A DNA stretch of 64,000 nucleotides from Psychrosphaera haliotis (GTDB lineage Bacteria > Pseudomonadota > Gammaproteobacteria > Enterobacterales > Alteromonadaceae): contig NZ_WOCD01000005.1 in assembly GCF_009728465.1 (NCBI RefSeq), positions 682,001 to 746,000 of the forward strand, written 5' to 3'. Positions 26,894-38,866 of the stretch are shown here, piece by piece. A program made the position numbers and the translations under genes. Under the pieces are notes generated by a model. It was not told the origin of the DNA and did no database searches. It saw only the letters and a program-made list of their open reading frames with translations. Position 1 is the stretch's first letter; every line of letters begins with the position of its first letter.

Positions 26894-28088
26894 ATGCGTG
26901 CAGCTGGATTTTTTAAAAACCTAAATGAGCAAATTGAACAAGTAAAACAAGACGGACTATATAAGTCTGAGCGTATTATTACTTCTCAACAAAAGTCGAG
27001 TATTGATGTTGGCAATCAACAAGTTTTAAACTTTTGTGCAAACAACTACTTAGGCTTAGCAAATAGCAAAGAGTTAATTGATGCTGCACATGACGGTTTA
27101 AATAATCATGGTTTTGGTGTTGCTTCTGTTCGTTTTATCTGTGGTACACAAGACATCCATAAACAACTTGAAGCTAAAGTGAGTGACTTCCTGAAAACAG
27201 AAGACACGATTCTTTACAGCTCTTGTTTTGACGCCAATGGCGGTTTATTCGAAACCATTTTAAGCGCTGAAGATGCCATCATTTCTGATTCTTTAAATCA
27301 TGCTTCGATTATAGATGGCGTTTCGTTTGTCTAAATGTAAACGCTACCGCTATGCAAATAACGACATGGCCGACCTAGAAAAGCAACTTCAACAAGCTGA
27401 TGCTGATGGCGCTCGTTTCAAGTTAATTGCCACTGATGGCGTATTCTCAATGGACGGTGTAATTTGTGACCTTAAAACCGTTTGCGACTTAGCGGACAAA
27501 TACGACGCATTGGTAATGGTTGATGACTCTCATGCTGTGGGTTTTGTTGGCGAAAATGGCCGTGGAACACATGAATACTGTGACGTGCTAGACCGTGTTG
27601 ATATTATTACCGGTACGCTTGGTAAAGCTTTAGGCGGCGCTTCAGGTGGTTATACGTCGGGTAAAAAAGAGGTGATTGAATGGTTACGTCAACGCTCACG
27701 CCCATATTTGTTCTCTAACTCACTTGCGCCATCTATTGTAACGGCGTCGTTAAAAGTATTGGACATGTTAGAGCAAGGCTCGGCACTTCGTGACACTTTA
27801 TGGTCTAACGTTGCTTATTTCCGTGACAAAATGTCAGCTGCTGGTTTTACACTAGCCGGTAAAGACCACGCTATTATTCCTGTAATGTTGGGCGATGCAA
27901 AATTAGCCTCTAGTTTTGCCGACAAAATGCTTGAACGCGGTATTTATGTTGTTGGTTTTAGCTTCCCTGTGGTGCCAAAAGGCCAAGCAAGAATTAGAAC
28001 TCAAATTTCTGCAGCGCATACGCAAGAGCAATTAGATAAAGCCATTAATGCATTTATTGAAGTTGGCAAAGAGCTAAAGGTTATTTAA
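26894..28088 (+). CDS. kbl: Glycine C-acetyltransferase (2-amino-3-ketobutyrate CoA ligase), apparent frameshift
   Basis: PLP enzyme that cleaves 2-amino-3-ketobutyrate with CoA to glycine and acetyl-CoA; acts with Tdh in threonine breakdown. ATG 26894 (GGAGC upstream) begins M-R-A-A-G-F-F. The frame runs to H-A-S-I-I-D-G-V then breaks; the rest continues from [10 protein letters not shown], with the PLP-lysine segment [11 protein letters not shown]. One extra base in T3 at 27321-27323 (GTTTCGT for GTTCGT) explains the break; removal reads I-I-D-G-V-R-L-S-K and gives 397 residues, matching E. coli Kbl. It is 2 bp ahead of tdh. Confidence 0.93.
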
Positions 28089-28090
28089 TC

Positions 28091-29116
28091 ATGAAAGCAC
28101 TCGCTAAATTAAAATCAGAAAAAGGCATCTGGATGACAGATGCTGAAAAACCAACAATGGGCCACAACGATCTTTTAATTAAGATCCGTAAAACGGCTAT
28201 TTGTGGCACCGACATGCACATCTACAACTGGGACGAATGGGCACAAAACACGATACCAGTTCCTATGGTTGTTGGTCATGAGTACGTTGGTGAAGTTGTA
28301 GATATGGGACAAGAAGTTCGTGGTTTCAGCGTTGGCGACCGTGTTTCAGGCGAAGGTCATATTACCTGTGGTCATTGCCGTAACTGTCGTGCTGGTCGTG
28401 TACACCTATGTCGTAATACCACTGGCGTTGGTGTTAATCGTGAAGGCTCATTTGCAGAATACTTAGTTATCCCTGCTTTTAACGCTTTTAAAATGCCAGA
28501 TAACATTTCAGATGACTTAGCCTCTATTTTTGACCCATTTGGCAATGCTGTGCATACGGCGTTATCTTTTGATTTAGTGGGTGAAGATGTACTTATAACT
28601 GGTGCCGGACCGATAGGAATTATGGCCGCAGCAGTAGCCAAGCATGTAGGTGCAAGACATGTTGTGATCACCGATGTGAACCCTTATCGATTAGAGCTTG
28701 CAGAAAAAATGGGCGCCACTCGCGCTGTAAATGTTGCAAACACTGATCTTAAAGAAGTCATGAATGATTTAGGCATGACGGAAGGATTTGATGTAGGGCT
28801 AGAAATGTCTGGTGTACCAAGCGCATTCAGCTCTATGCTCAATAACATGAATCACGGTGGCAAAATTGCCATGTTAGGTATTCCTCCATCAAGCATGGCA
28901 GTAGATTGGAACCAAGTTATCTTTAAAGGCTTAGTCATCAAAGGTATTTATGGTCGTGAGATGTTTGAAACCTGGTATAAAATGGCCAGCTTAATTCAAT
29001 CCGGATTAGACATTTCACCTATGATTACGCATCAATTCCATATTGATGACTTCCAAAAAGGCTTTGATACTATGGGTTCAGGCCAATCAGGAAAAGTAAT
29101 CTTAAACTGGGACTAA
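28091..29116 (+). CDS. tdh: L-threonine 3-dehydrogenase
   Basis: NAD- and zinc-dependent oxidation of threonine to 2-amino-3-ketobutyrate, the substrate of Kbl. The 341-residue medium-chain dehydrogenase has the catalytic zinc region [13 protein letters not shown] and G-H-E-Y-V-G-E-V, the structural zinc cysteines [15 protein letters not shown], and the NAD fold G-A-G-P-I-G-I-M. Length equals E. coli Tdh. It is in an operon with kbl. Confidence 0.97.
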   Translation: MKALAKLKSEKGIWMTDAEKPTMGHNDLLIKIRKTAICGTDMHIYNWDEWAQNTIPVPMVVGHEYVGEVVDMGQEVRGFSVGDRVSGEGHITCGHCRNCRAGRVHLCRNTTGVGVNREGSFAEYLVIPAFNAFKMPDNISDDLASIFDPFGNAVHTALSFDLVGEDVLITGAGPIGIMAAAVAKHVGARHVVITDVNPYRLELAEKMGATRAVNVANTDLKEVMNDLGMTEGFDVGLEMSGVPSAFSSMLNNMNHGGKIAMLGIPPSSMAVDWNQVIFKGLVIKGIYGREMFETWYKMASLIQSGLDISPMITHQFHIDDFQKGFDTMGSGQSGKVILNWD

Positions 29117-29141
29117 TCAATACTTAAAAGGGAATTTAGTA

Positions 29142-29558
29142 ATGTCAGAATTGAAAACCAAGCCAACATTAATGGAGCCCAAAACCTTTATTGATGGTTT
29201 GTCCGATGAAAAGAAGCGTAATGACGCAGACGCGTTGCTCACTATCATGTCTGACATTACTCAACAAAAACCAACCATGTGGGGCGACAGCCTCATTGGT
29301 TTTGGGCAATACAAATATCAATACGCCAGTGGCAGAAAAGGTGAATGGTTTAGAGTAGGCTTTTCGCCTCGCAAACAAAACATCACCCTCTACATCATGA
29401 ATGGCTTTAGCCAATACCAGCATCTATTAGAAAGGCTTGGCAAACACAAAACCGGCAAGTCCTGCCTCTATATCAATAAACTATCAGATATCGATGTAGA
29501 CGTATTAAAACAAATGATCGCCCTTTCCTTCCAAGCGCGTTTTGACAGCGAAATATAA
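29142..29558 (+). CDS. DUF1801 domain protein
   Basis: A 138-residue cytosolic protein of the DUF1801 (YdhG-like) fold: a P-x-x-W-G-x-S-L-I-G-F-G-Q-Y motif near the middle, I-T-L-Y-I-M-N-G-F, and the closing G-K-S-C-L-Y-I-N-K-L. The biochemical role of the family is unclear. It follows tdh by 25 bp and precedes two PH-domain genes by 20 bp on the same strand, so co-transcription is likely, but no pathway link is apparent. Confidence 0.85.
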   Translation: MSELKTKPTLMEPKTFIDGLSDEKKRNDADALLTIMSDITQQKPTMWGDSLIGFGQYKYQYASGRKGEWFRVGFSPRKQNITLYIMNGFSQYQHLLERLGKHKTGKSCLYINKLSDIDVDVLKQMIALSFQARFDSEI

Positions 29559-29578
29559 CCCTATTTAAAGGATTAAAG

Positions 29579-30100
29579 ATGTTTAGCAACGAACAAATCG
29601 ATATTGACGTTCTACCTGATTTCACCCAAGTTGATTATAAAAAAATGGATAAAAACGCGCCTTTTGAGCAGTTAATAGGATGGGGAATTACTTTTGCCAT
29701 TGTATATACGGTTTTAATCATTGCTTGGTTGGTACTTAACATTCCAAATGACGTCGCTTTGTATATTGGTTTAGGATTGTTAGCCGTTATGGCTTGGATA
29801 GTTTACTACATTTTTGCTAGTCACAAACAACGAGGTATTGCACTTAGAGAGCAAGACATTCTTTATAAACGTGGCTTAATTTGGCGAACCACAACCATAG
29901 TTCCATTTAATCGAATACAGCACATAGAAACGCAAAGAGGCTTATTTGAGAGAAAACTTGGATTAGCTACGGTAAAAATATTTAGTGCAGGCGGACTGTC
30001 ATCGGATTTAGTAATTAGCGGATTGAGCGTACTTAGAGCATCGCAGTTACGCCAGATAATTTTAGACAAGACAAATTCGGAACAGTTAAAAAATGACTGA
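29579..30100 (+). CDS. Bacterial PH-domain membrane protein (YdbS-like)
   Basis: A 173-residue protein with two transmembrane helices (about residues 36-60 and 62-82) and one bPH2 domain (about 85-165), recognised by the R-G-L-I-W-R-T-T-T-I-V-P-F-N-R-I-Q-H-I-E-T-Q-R-G motif. YdbS and YdbT proteins occur as adjacent pairs, as here. Its role is not established; resistance or envelope functions have been proposed for some relatives. It overlaps the next gene by 8 bp. Confidence 0.87.
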   Translation: MFSNEQIDIDVLPDFTQVDYKKMDKNAPFEQLIGWGITFAIVYTVLIIAWLVLNIPNDVALYIGLGLLAVMAWIVYYIFASHKQRGIALREQDILYKRGLIWRTTTIVPFNRIQHIETQRGLFERKLGLATVKIFSAGGLSSDLVISGLSVLRASQLRQIILDKTNSEQLKND

Positions 30101-31640
30101 GATTACCACGAGCAAACAAAGTGAATCTGAGTGGCATCAACTGTCTCCTTTTTCCATTGTCTTTTTTATTATAAATTTCACAATACGCTTTATACGCGAA
30201 GGTATTATCAACTTAGCGCCAGCGTTAGCCATTTTCATTACTCAGGTTGATGATAAGCTATTTTGGTTAGGCATCGCCGGTGCTGCTTTTGTGGTTGGCT
30301 TAGTCATCTTCTCAATTCTCTATTATCGTAATTTCCGCTATCGAGTTTCTGACGGGCAAATCATTTTACGACGAGGGATTTTAAGTAAAGAGCGAACCAC
30401 GTTAAAGTTTGAAAAGGTCCAAAATGTGAACCTTGCAACCCCTTTTTACTTCGCGCCTCTTAATCTTGTTAACTGTATTTTCGATTCTGCCGGCTCAGCC
30501 CAAAAGGAAATCAGCTTACCAGGCATTTCAAATGAATACGCAGAACAAGTTCGTACCGATATTTTTGACTATAAGAGTCAACTGAAAGCCAATGGTATTG
30601 AAGCAGACGCAGCACAGGAAGGTAGTGACGCAGACAGCACTAACTCAATGGTTAATGATAAACCAATGATACGTTTGTCGCTGGCTGAAATAGCACGATT
30701 TGGATTGTCTTCTAATATGACATTCATTTTATTAGCGGTGTTAGCCCCTTTCATGGAAACCATTATTGATTTCTCAAAGGACTCTATTGTTCCTAACATC
30801 GTTTCCGTATTGGCTACCGTATTACCACAATCGCCATTGTTAAATGTTGTTGCCGTTGTGTTATTCAGTGTTCTAGTTATTTTGACGGCGCTAATGCTAT
30901 CTGTACTCTCGTCTATCGTGCAGTTCTACAACTATGAGTTATATGACCAAGGCAAGCAATTTAAGCGCACTGCGGGCTTATTTGAGAAACATCAAATTTC
31001 AATTGCGAAACATAGAGTGCAAGCTATCAGCATAAAACAGAACTGGGTATTTAAGTTACTTAAGCGCGTGACAGTGCAGTTCCATCAGCTGGCTATTGCT
31101 CATGGTCAGAATGCAAAAAATAAGAACAACCTATCCATTCCCACTTTATACCCAGAGTTATGGCCTAATATCGTTGACAAAACGTTCAATGATTTAAACA
31201 TTAGCGAGTTAAATTTTATGGGAATTAGTGCTCGTTATATTTCACACGTCATTGCTGTTTATTGGTTATTTCCGCTTTCGGTATTAACGTTGATTTTAAT
31301 CCAGATTGATTCAAATTGGATTTGGCTTTTGGCTATTACACCCATTGGTGCTGGCTTAGTTTATTTGAAGTGGCGACGTTATGGGCTTTGGTTTAACGAT
31401 AACTTTGTAGCCATTAGAACGGGCTTTGTAGGACAAAAAATTACCGTTTTACCGCTTTATAAAGTGCAAAACATATCTCAAGTACAAACCCCAATGTTAC
31501 GCAGAAACAACTTAGCTAATATTGTTTTGCAGTTACCTTATGGTAAAGAGAGTTTGCCTTTTGTGCCAAAGCGCAAAGCTCGTGCGTTCTTAAACTTATG
31601 CGCCTACCAAATAGAAAGAAGCGAAAAGTCCTGGCTTTAG
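30093..31640 (+). CDS. Bacterial PH-domain membrane protein, multi-domain (YdbT-like)
   Basis: A 515-residue partner of the preceding gene with several transmembrane helices in pairs and three bPH2 repeats. The repeats each contain a short basic-aromatic signature: R-G-I-L-S-K-E-R-T-T-L-K-F-E-K-V-Q-N-V, A-G-L-F-E-K-H-Q-I-S-I-A-K-H-R-V-Q, and V-A-I-R-T-G-F-V-G-Q-K-I-T-V-L-P-L-Y-K-V-Q. An acidic/serine linker (about 170-195) separates repeat one from two. Its stop overlaps the convergent trkH by 4 bp. Function is not known. Confidence 0.87.
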   Translation: MTEITTSKQSESEWHQLSPFSIVFFIINFTIRFIREGIINLAPALAIFITQVDDKLFWLGIAGAAFVVGLVIFSILYYRNFRYRVSDGQIILRRGILSKERTTLKFEKVQNVNLATPFYFAPLNLVNCIFDSAGSAQKEISLPGISNEYAEQVRTDIFDYKSQLKANGIEADAAQEGSDADSTNSMVNDKPMIRLSLAEIARFGLSSNMTFILLAVLAPFMETIIDFSKDSIVPNIVSVLATVLPQSPLLNVVAVVLFSVLVILTALMLSVLSSIVQFYNYELYDQGKQFKRTAGLFEKHQISIAKHRVQAISIKQNWVFKLLKRVTVQFHQLAIAHGQNAKNKNNLSIPTLYPELWPNIVDKTFNDLNISELNFMGISARYISHVIAVYWLFPLSVLTLILIQIDSNWIWLLAITPIGAGLVYLKWRRYGLWFNDNFVAIRTGFVGQKITVLPLYKVQNISQVQTPMLRRNNLANIVLQLPYGKESLPFVPKRKARAFLNLCAYQIERSEKSWL

Positions 31641-33088
31641 CTTCGCCAGAACGCAGGTGTAAATAACACGAGTAAAGTAAAGACTTCTAAGCGACCGAAT
31701 ACCATTGCAAGCATTAACACCCACTTGCCGGTATCGGTCACGCTTGAATAGTTTTGAGCAACTTCACCTAGTCCAGGACCAAGGTTATTTAAGCTTGCTG
31801 CCGTCGCCGTAAATGCGGTTAAGTTATCTAAACCTGTACCCACTAATGCCAGCATAATTAATACAAACACTAACGTATATGCAGAAAAGAATCCCCAAAC
31901 AGCCTCAACAACACGATCTGGTAAAGCTTTTTTACCGAGTTTAATTGAGTATATTGCTTTAGGGTGCACTAAACGGTTCATCTCTCGCATTCCCTGTTTG
32001 AAGAGTAATACCACTCTTACTACTTTTAAACCGCCACCCGTTGAACTCGCGCAACCTCCAATAAATGAACTGAAGATTAGTAATATAGGTAAAAACACTG
32101 GCCAAGCAGCAAAGTTAGTTGTCGCAAACCCAGCGGTAGTAGACATTGAAACAGACTGAAGTAACGCTTGGTCTAATGCTTCAAATTTATCCCCAAACAC
32201 TTCATATTCAATAAGAATGTAGAAGCAGATCACTGCCAAAACTAATTGAATCACCAAGAACGCCTTATACTCAGGATCTCGAATGTAATGCATAACAGAT
32301 TTGTTTCTAAACGCAGCAAAGTGCAACGAAAAGTTGGCCGCAGCAATTAACAAAAACACCACGCAAATCATATTAATGGCTGGGCTGTTAAAGTACGCTA
32401 AACTGGCATCATGGGTAGAAAAACCACCAATTGCGATTGTTGAAAAGGCATGGCAAATGGCATCAAATGTAGACATCCCTGCGAGCCAATAACTCACTCC
32501 ACACGCTAAGGTTAAAATCACATAGATATACCATAAGTGCTTAGCCGTATCGGCGATACGCGGGGTCATCTTACTGTCTTTCATTGGCCCTGGTGTTTCA
32601 GCTCTGTAAAGCTGCATACCACCTACACCTAGTAAAGGAAGGATAGCCACAGCTAATACAATAATACCCATGCCACCTAGCCATTGCAGTTGCTGACGGT
32701 AAAATTGAAATGACTTAGGGAGTTCATCTAAACCGGTTAGAACCGTGGCTCCTGTAGTCGTTAACCCAGAAAAGGATTCAAAAAAGGCATCGGCTATTTT
32801 TATTTCAGGTGTGACAGAAAAGATAAATGGCAGTGCACCAAATGAGCCCAGTACTAGCCAGAAGAAGACGACGATTAAGAACCCTTCCCTGGCTCTCAAA
32901 TCTGATTTTTGATGGCGGTTTGGATAATAAATTAAACCACCAGCAAATAAAGCAAAGAAAAACGCTAATACAAATGGTAACGCACCACCATCACGATATA
33001 TCACCGATACGATTGACGGTGGCAACATGGCTAAACTGAAAATACAAACCAGTAAGCCTAATATTCGAATAATGGCGCGATATTGCAT
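31637..33088 (-). CDS. trkH: Trk potassium uptake system membrane subunit
   Basis: Potassium-translocating subunit of the Trk system; works with cytosolic TrkA (not in this window). The 483-residue protein has ten or so helices and the four selectivity pore loops: T-G-L-T-T-T-G-A-T-V region, A-I-G-G-F-S-T-H-D-A, S-T-T-A-G-F-A-T-T-N and L-N-N-L-G-P-G-L-G. The G-G-C-A-S-S-T-G-G-G-L-K-V motif is also typical. Length matches E. coli TrkH. It lies 29 bp downstream of pepQ. Confidence 0.95.
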   Translation of the reverse strand: MQYRAIIRILGLLVCIFSLAMLPPSIVSVIYRDGGALPFVLAFFFALFAGGLIYYPNRHQKSDLRAREGFLIVVFFWLVLGSFGALPFIFSVTPEIKIADAFFESFSGLTTTGATVLTGLDELPKSFQFYRQQLQWLGGMGIIVLAVAILPLLGVGGMQLYRAETPGPMKDSKMTPRIADTAKHLWYIYVILTLACGVSYWLAGMSTFDAICHAFSTIAIGGFSTHDASLAYFNSPAINMICVVFLLIAAANFSLHFAAFRNKSVMHYIRDPEYKAFLVIQLVLAVICFYILIEYEVFGDKFEALDQALLQSVSMSTTAGFATTNFAAWPVFLPILLIFSSFIGGCASSTGGGLKVVRVVLLFKQGMREMNRLVHPKAIYSIKLGKKALPDRVVEAVWGFFSAYTLVFVLIMLALVGTGLDNLTAFTATAASLNNLGPGLGEVAQNYSSVTDTGKWVLMLAMVFGRLEVFTLLVLFTPAFWRS

Positions 33089-33117
33089 TGTTTTTCTTAT
33101 TGTTCGTTAAAGTAGAA

Positions 33118-34449
<1,332 letters not shown>

Positions 34450-34506
34450 CTATACTCCTATTTATATATTCAAGGAGTGTAACACCTATATTTTATAACA
34501 TTAAGC

Positions 34507-34529
34507 TAAGCCGTTAAATTTCCGGCTTA
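34507..34529 (-). terminator. Hairpin overlapping the slt stop
   Basis: Arms TAAGCCG (34507-34513) and CGGCTTA (34523-34529) flank the stop codon of slt. There is no strong U-tract; it may be a weak terminator between slt and pepQ. Confidence 0.4.
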
Positions 34530-36442
34530 ACCTGTAGCGTTGTGATATCAGCCGTCAAATTTGACTCTTCTTGTAGAAGGTTTTGATAGACTTGTTTGTA
34601 AGCAAGCACGGCTTTTACATAGTTTCTTGTTTCTTTATACGGGATAGACTCAATCCATGCATCGGCATTTACGGCTTCTTCTGGTAACCACTTTTTAACT
34701 CTGTGGTAACCCGCATTATAAGACGCAGCAGCCAACACCAAGTGCTGATCGGTTTTATCCAATAAATTTTCTAAATATGACGAGGCGTACTTTAAGTTAG
34801 TTTCGGGTTCAAACAAGTCGTGTTTTGACACTCTTTTTCGAGCGACCAATGATGCAGTAGCAGGCTTAATCTGCATAAGGCCTGCGGCGCCTGCTGAAGA
34901 AAAGGCATCTTCAATAAAAGAACTTTCTCTACGAATAATAGCGAAAATCAAACTTGCCGGTAAGCCAGTACGTTTTGCCTGCTGTTGGATAATCTTATTG
35001 AAGGCAAGTGGAAAACGTAACTCAACATCATTTAAGTAATCCACTTTAGATAAAGCGAAGATTGGTCTATCAACCCAGCCATGTTCTGCCGCCATTTGAG
35101 AGGCAACTAACAACTCTTCTTCAGAAACTTTACTGACCAGGTAATTCCATTCTTTTCTGGCTTGCAACAACGAGTTTGAGTGGTACAGAGCGAGCGCTCT
35201 TTTAAACGTATCATTGCTTTTTATCTTAGCTTGCATCACTAAATCAGCGGTTATTGGCTCATGTCGAATATTTAATTTTATATCTAACGATGAGGCGGCC
35301 ATAAAACCATAGTAATCACGACGCTCTGCAAGTTCTGAGAGCAATCGATGAGCATAATCTTTATCGCCAACCTCTAGTTCAGCCTTTGCTCGCCAAAATA
35401 CAACCGATGGGTCGACTTGATATAACTCAGGTAAAGAATCAAGCGTATCCAAAACCACTTGCCAATTATTGGTCGCCAACGCTCTTGCCAGCTTCCACTG
35501 TTTTACGCTCTCGTCAACAACATCACTTGGCAAAGCATTAAGTAATTCCAGCGCCATCGGTGATTTATTTACCGCAAGAGCAATTGCTGATTTTTTATCA
35601 ATATAGACTTTGGTTTTGTCTTCAAAGCTGTGTATCGACTTTTTACCTTCCCACCATTGATAAAAAACCTCTGGGTTTGCAAACGCTAACTTACCAGAAA
35701 ATACCTTCAATATATCTAACTCGTTTTTATTGTGGAACGGAAAAAAACCATCACGATAAATTGTTTTAGGGCGCTTACTCGCTTTGACCCATAAATCCAC
35801 TAGGTATTGATGATCGGTAGGTAAGTATCGCTTTAAATACTGTGCGAGTTTAAAATTACGAGAAAGTGCCGCAATCTTTACTCTTTGTAATGCGTCTTCA
35901 GGTTTGAGTAGATCACTGTTGTACCACGCAGAAAACAAGCCATCACATTCTTTTGGCAATGACTTGTTGGTGACCCAAACATCGGCTATTTGGTCACTTA
36001 ATTGCTCTAGCGAGCTGAGTTCTAACCGCCAATCTAAATAACGGCAATCTAGTACCCTGTCCGCACCAAACTGATAAACATCAAAAAATGCGTCTCGGTA
36101 ATTATTATTTGCTAAATAGTGCACCCATTTTAGCTTTAAGGAAGGGATAAATGGCGCACCGTCAAATTCATTAATAAACTCATTAATGACCGCTTTTTTA
36201 TCTATATCTAACGTGGCTGACAGATAGTTAGCTTTTGCGTAGGGAAATAATGGGTAATTTGAAAAAGTATTAACTAACCTTAAATAGTCGTTGGTATCGC
36301 CTGCTTGGGCAATCTCTTCAAATTCCGTAAAAGATATTTGGGTTTTACTGGTATTTATGGAGGATGAACTTAATGGTGCAGACAATAACTGCAGCGGCAA
36401 GGTAACCAAACAAATTGCGCTTAACTTTACGAATTTGCTCAT
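34514..36442 (-). CDS. slt: Soluble lytic murein transglycosylase (Slt70 type)
   Basis: Periplasmic enzyme that cleaves peptidoglycan strands to 1,6-anhydromuropeptides. From ATG 36442 there is a signal peptide (M-S-K-F-V-K-L-S-A-I-C-L-V-T-L-P-L ... L-S-A), a long alpha-superhelical U/L domain (about 40-470) and a C-terminal goose-lysozyme-like catalytic domain with the active glutamate in F-A-I-I-R-R-E-S-S-F, followed by S-A-G-A-A-G-L-M-Q-I-K-P and A-A-S-Y-N-A-G-Y-H-R-V. A further in-frame ATG at 36469 would extend the N-terminus by nine basic residues and cannot be excluded. It is divergent from fadB. Confidence 0.92.
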   Translation of the reverse strand: MSKFVKLSAICLVTLPLQLLSAPLSSSSINTSKTQISFTEFEEIAQAGDTNDYLRLVNTFSNYPLFPYAKANYLSATLDIDKKAVINEFINEFDGAPFIPSLKLKWVHYLANNNYRDAFFDVYQFGADRVLDCRYLDWRLELSSLEQLSDQIADVWVTNKSLPKECDGLFSAWYNSDLLKPEDALQRVKIAALSRNFKLAQYLKRYLPTDHQYLVDLWVKASKRPKTIYRDGFFPFHNKNELDILKVFSGKLAFANPEVFYQWWEGKKSIHSFEDKTKVYIDKKSAIALAVNKSPMALELLNALPSDVVDESVKQWKLARALATNNWQVVLDTLDSLPELYQVDPSVVFWRAKAELEVGDKDYAHRLLSELAERRDYYGFMAASSLDIKLNIRHEPITADLVMQAKIKSNDTFKRALALYHSNSLLQARKEWNYLVSKVSEEELLVASQMAAEHGWVDRPIFALSKVDYLNDVELRFPLAFNKIIQQQAKRTGLPASLIFAIIRRESSFIEDAFSSAGAAGLMQIKPATASLVARKRVSKHDLFEPETNLKYASSYLENLLDKTDQHLVLAAASYNAGYHRVKKWLPEEAVNADAWIESIPYKETRNYVKAVLAYKQVYQNLLQEESNLTADITTLQVKPEI

Positions 36443-36654
36443 ACTAATTTGAACCTTTTTTACTGCCATGAGTCTTCACCACTTATACACCGGATATTTT
36501 AGTCTAAACTAACTTAACAAAAATCGCTGAGTGTTTGACCTTATTTTTTAGATTCTTTAACCAAATCTTTAAATAGTACGTACTACTTGTGGTCGTATCT
36601 AAGGAAAAACATTGATTTTTAGTGTATTTAAGGCGACACTCGTAGAACAATATC

Positions 36655-36671
36655 AACTGGTCGTACCATTT
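36655..36671 (+). promoter_or_regulatory. Candidate FadR operator upstream of fadB
   Basis: AACTGGTCGTACCATTT contains the palindromic core TGGT-CGT-ACCA (36658-36668), the same TGGTNNNACCA architecture as FadR operators of enteric fad genes. It ends 18 bp before the fadB start (36690), with the GGGAG ribosome site between. A second partial copy, TGGTCGTA, lies 68 bp upstream (36590-36597). Binding in this position would repress fadBA, to be relieved by acyl-CoA. PsrA is the alternative regulator in related bacteria; its site type is not obvious here. Confidence 0.6.
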
Positions 36672-36689
36672 AATTTTGGGAGTATAACA

Positions 36690-38855
36690 ATGATTTTTAA
36701 AGGCCAAACCGTCAATGTAACCATGGGTGAACATGGAATTGCCCACTTTACATTCGATGCCCCTGGTTCAGTCAACAAGTTTGATCAACAAACTATTCAA
36801 GACTGCAAAGACGCTACTAAAGCGATTAATGAAGACAGTTCGATTAAAGCCGTATTATTCCGTTCTGCTAAATCTGCCTTTATTGTAGGTGCTGACATCA
36901 CTGAGTTTTTAGAAACCTTTAAGCAAGACGAAGATATTCTTGTTGATTGGGTAAAGTCTAGCTCTGACATGTTTGATGGCATCGAAGACATTAAAGTACC
37001 AACGCTAACGGCTATCTCAGGATTTGCGTTAGGTGGTGGTTTTGAGCTTTGTTTAGCAACTGACTTCCGTGTTGTAGATGAAACAGCGCAAGTTGGCCTA
37101 CCAGAAAACAACTTAGGCTTAATTCCAGGTTTTGGTGGTACGGTTCGTTTACCACGAGTTATTGGTCCTGATAATGCACTTGAGTGGATTACATCAGCTC
37201 GCCCTAAGAAGCCTAAAGATGCCCTTAAAATGGGTGCGGTAGATGCATTTACTAGCAACGACAAGATAATTGATGTTGCAACGTCTATGTTACAACAGGC
37301 AATTGAAGGCAAACTAGATTGGCAAGCTCGTCGAGCTCAAAAACTAGCACCTATTCAATTTAGCCCAACAGAATTAGAAAACGCAGTGACTGTTGCCAAA
37401 ACAATGGTAATGGCGAAAGCAGGTAAACATTACCCTGCGCCGGTTGCTGCAGTAGATAGCGTATATGAGTCAGCTGGCATGAGCCGCGACGACGCTGTGC
37501 GTGTTGAAAACCGTTACTTCGCGAAATTAGCTAAAACAGATGCTGCAACGGCCATGATTGGTAACTTCATGAATGACCAGTACGTTAAAGGTTTAGCGAA
37601 AAAAGCGGGTAAAGTTAATACTCACGAAATTAAACAAGCCGCTGTATTAGGCGCAGGTATCATGGGTGGCGGTATTGCCTACCAATCTGCATCTAAAGGT
37701 ACACCTATCGTAATGAAAGACATTGCACAGGGTGCGCTTGATCAGGGCATGGCTGAAGCTTCTAAGATTCTTAATAAGAAACTTAAAAAAGGTCGTATCG
37801 ACGGTGTTAAGTTGGCAACAACGTTAAACAACATTCAGCCTTCTTTAAGCAATGAATCGTTGAAGTCTGCAGACTTTATTATTGAAGCTGTGGTTGAAAA
37901 CCCGAATGTAAAAGCGTCAGTTCTTGCTGAAGTAGAAGGTTTAGTTGAAGACAATGCCATCATTACTTCGAACACATCAACCATCTCTATCAACCGTTTG
38001 GCTAAAAGCCTAAAACGTCCAGAAAACTTCTGTGGTATGCACTTCTTCAATCCAGTGCCATTAATGCAGTTAGTGGAAGTTATCCGCGGCGAAAACACAT
38101 CTGATGCAACTATCGCAGCGACGGTTGCCTACGCAACTAAAATGGGTAAGACGGCAATTGTTGTTAACGACTGTGCTGGATTCTTCGTAAACCGCGTATT
38201 GTTCCCTTACTTCGCTGGTTTCAGCTTATTACTTAACGACGGCGCACACTTTGCGCAAGTTGATAAAGTGATGGAACGTGAGTTTGGCTGGCCAATGGGA
38301 CCTGCAATGTTGTTAGACGTTGTTGGTATCGATACTGCTGATCATTGTACGGACGTAATGGCCGATGCTTTCCCAACAAGAATGAAAAAGCTAGAAAACG
38401 ACCCTATTTCTGTTCTTTACGGCAGCAAAATGTTTGGTCAGAAAAATGGCAAAGGTTTCTACGAGCATTCTAAAGACAAACGCGGTCGCCCTCAAAAACA
38501 AATTAAAGATGAAACACTATCTTTATTAGGTGATGTTGCTGCGATGGACAAAGAGTTCGACAAAGCAGACATCATTGACCGCTTAATGATCCCTATGATT
38601 AACGAAACTATTCGTTGTCTAGAAGAAGGTATTGTTGCCTCTCCTTCAGAAGCTGATATGGCGTTGTTATATGGTATTGGTTTCCCTCCATTCCGCGGCG
38701 GTGTATTCCGTTACGTTGATACAGTAGGTCTTGCTAACTTTGTTGCAAAAGCTGATAAGTACAAAGACTTAGGTGAGATTTATCATGTAACCGATAAAAC
38801 ACGTCAAATGGCTGAAGCTGGCCAGACTTTTTACGGCACATACACAGGTAAGTAG
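36690..38855 (+). CDS. fadB: Fatty acid oxidation complex, alpha subunit
   Basis: Multifunctional beta-oxidation enzyme: enoyl-CoA hydratase/isomerase (about residues 1-190), 3-hydroxyacyl-CoA dehydrogenase (about 310-720) and 3-hydroxybutyryl-CoA epimerase. The hydratase part shows [11 protein letters not shown] and A-L-G-G-G-F-E; the dehydrogenase part has [16 protein letters not shown] and [12 protein letters not shown] 36690 (M-I-F-K-G-Q-T) is chosen by alignment with E. coli FadB and a GGGAG 8 bp upstream; an in-frame TTG at 36612 would run through the operator. 721 residues, normal. Confidence 0.97.
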   Translation: MIFKGQTVNVTMGEHGIAHFTFDAPGSVNKFDQQTIQDCKDATKAINEDSSIKAVLFRSAKSAFIVGADITEFLETFKQDEDILVDWVKSSSDMFDGIEDIKVPTLTAISGFALGGGFELCLATDFRVVDETAQVGLPENNLGLIPGFGGTVRLPRVIGPDNALEWITSARPKKPKDALKMGAVDAFTSNDKIIDVATSMLQQAIEGKLDWQARRAQKLAPIQFSPTELENAVTVAKTMVMAKAGKHYPAPVAAVDSVYESAGMSRDDAVRVENRYFAKLAKTDAATAMIGNFMNDQYVKGLAKKAGKVNTHEIKQAAVLGAGIMGGGIAYQSASKGTPIVMKDIAQGALDQGMAEASKILNKKLKKGRIDGVKLATTLNNIQPSLSNESLKSADFIIEAVVENPNVKASVLAEVEGLVEDNAIITSNTSTISINRLAKSLKRPENFCGMHFFNPVPLMQLVEVIRGENTSDATIAATVAYATKMGKTAIVVNDCAGFFVNRVLFPYFAGFSLLLNDGAHFAQVDKVMEREFGWPMGPAMLLDVVGIDTADHCTDVMADAFPTRMKKLENDPISVLYGSKMFGQKNGKGFYEHSKDKRGRPQKQIKDETLSLLGDVAAMDKEFDKADIIDRLMIPMINETIRCLEEGIVASPSEADMALLYGIGFPPFRGGVFRYVDTVGLANFVAKADKYKDLGEIYHVTDKTRQMAEAGQTFYGTYTGK

Positions 38856-38866
38856 GAGCGAATAAA

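Noticed and set aside
36612..36689. N-terminal extension of fadB by 26 residues from an upstream in-frame start
   Set aside because: It would translate through the candidate operator and ribosome site, and FadB family alignment begins at M-I-F-K-G at 36690.
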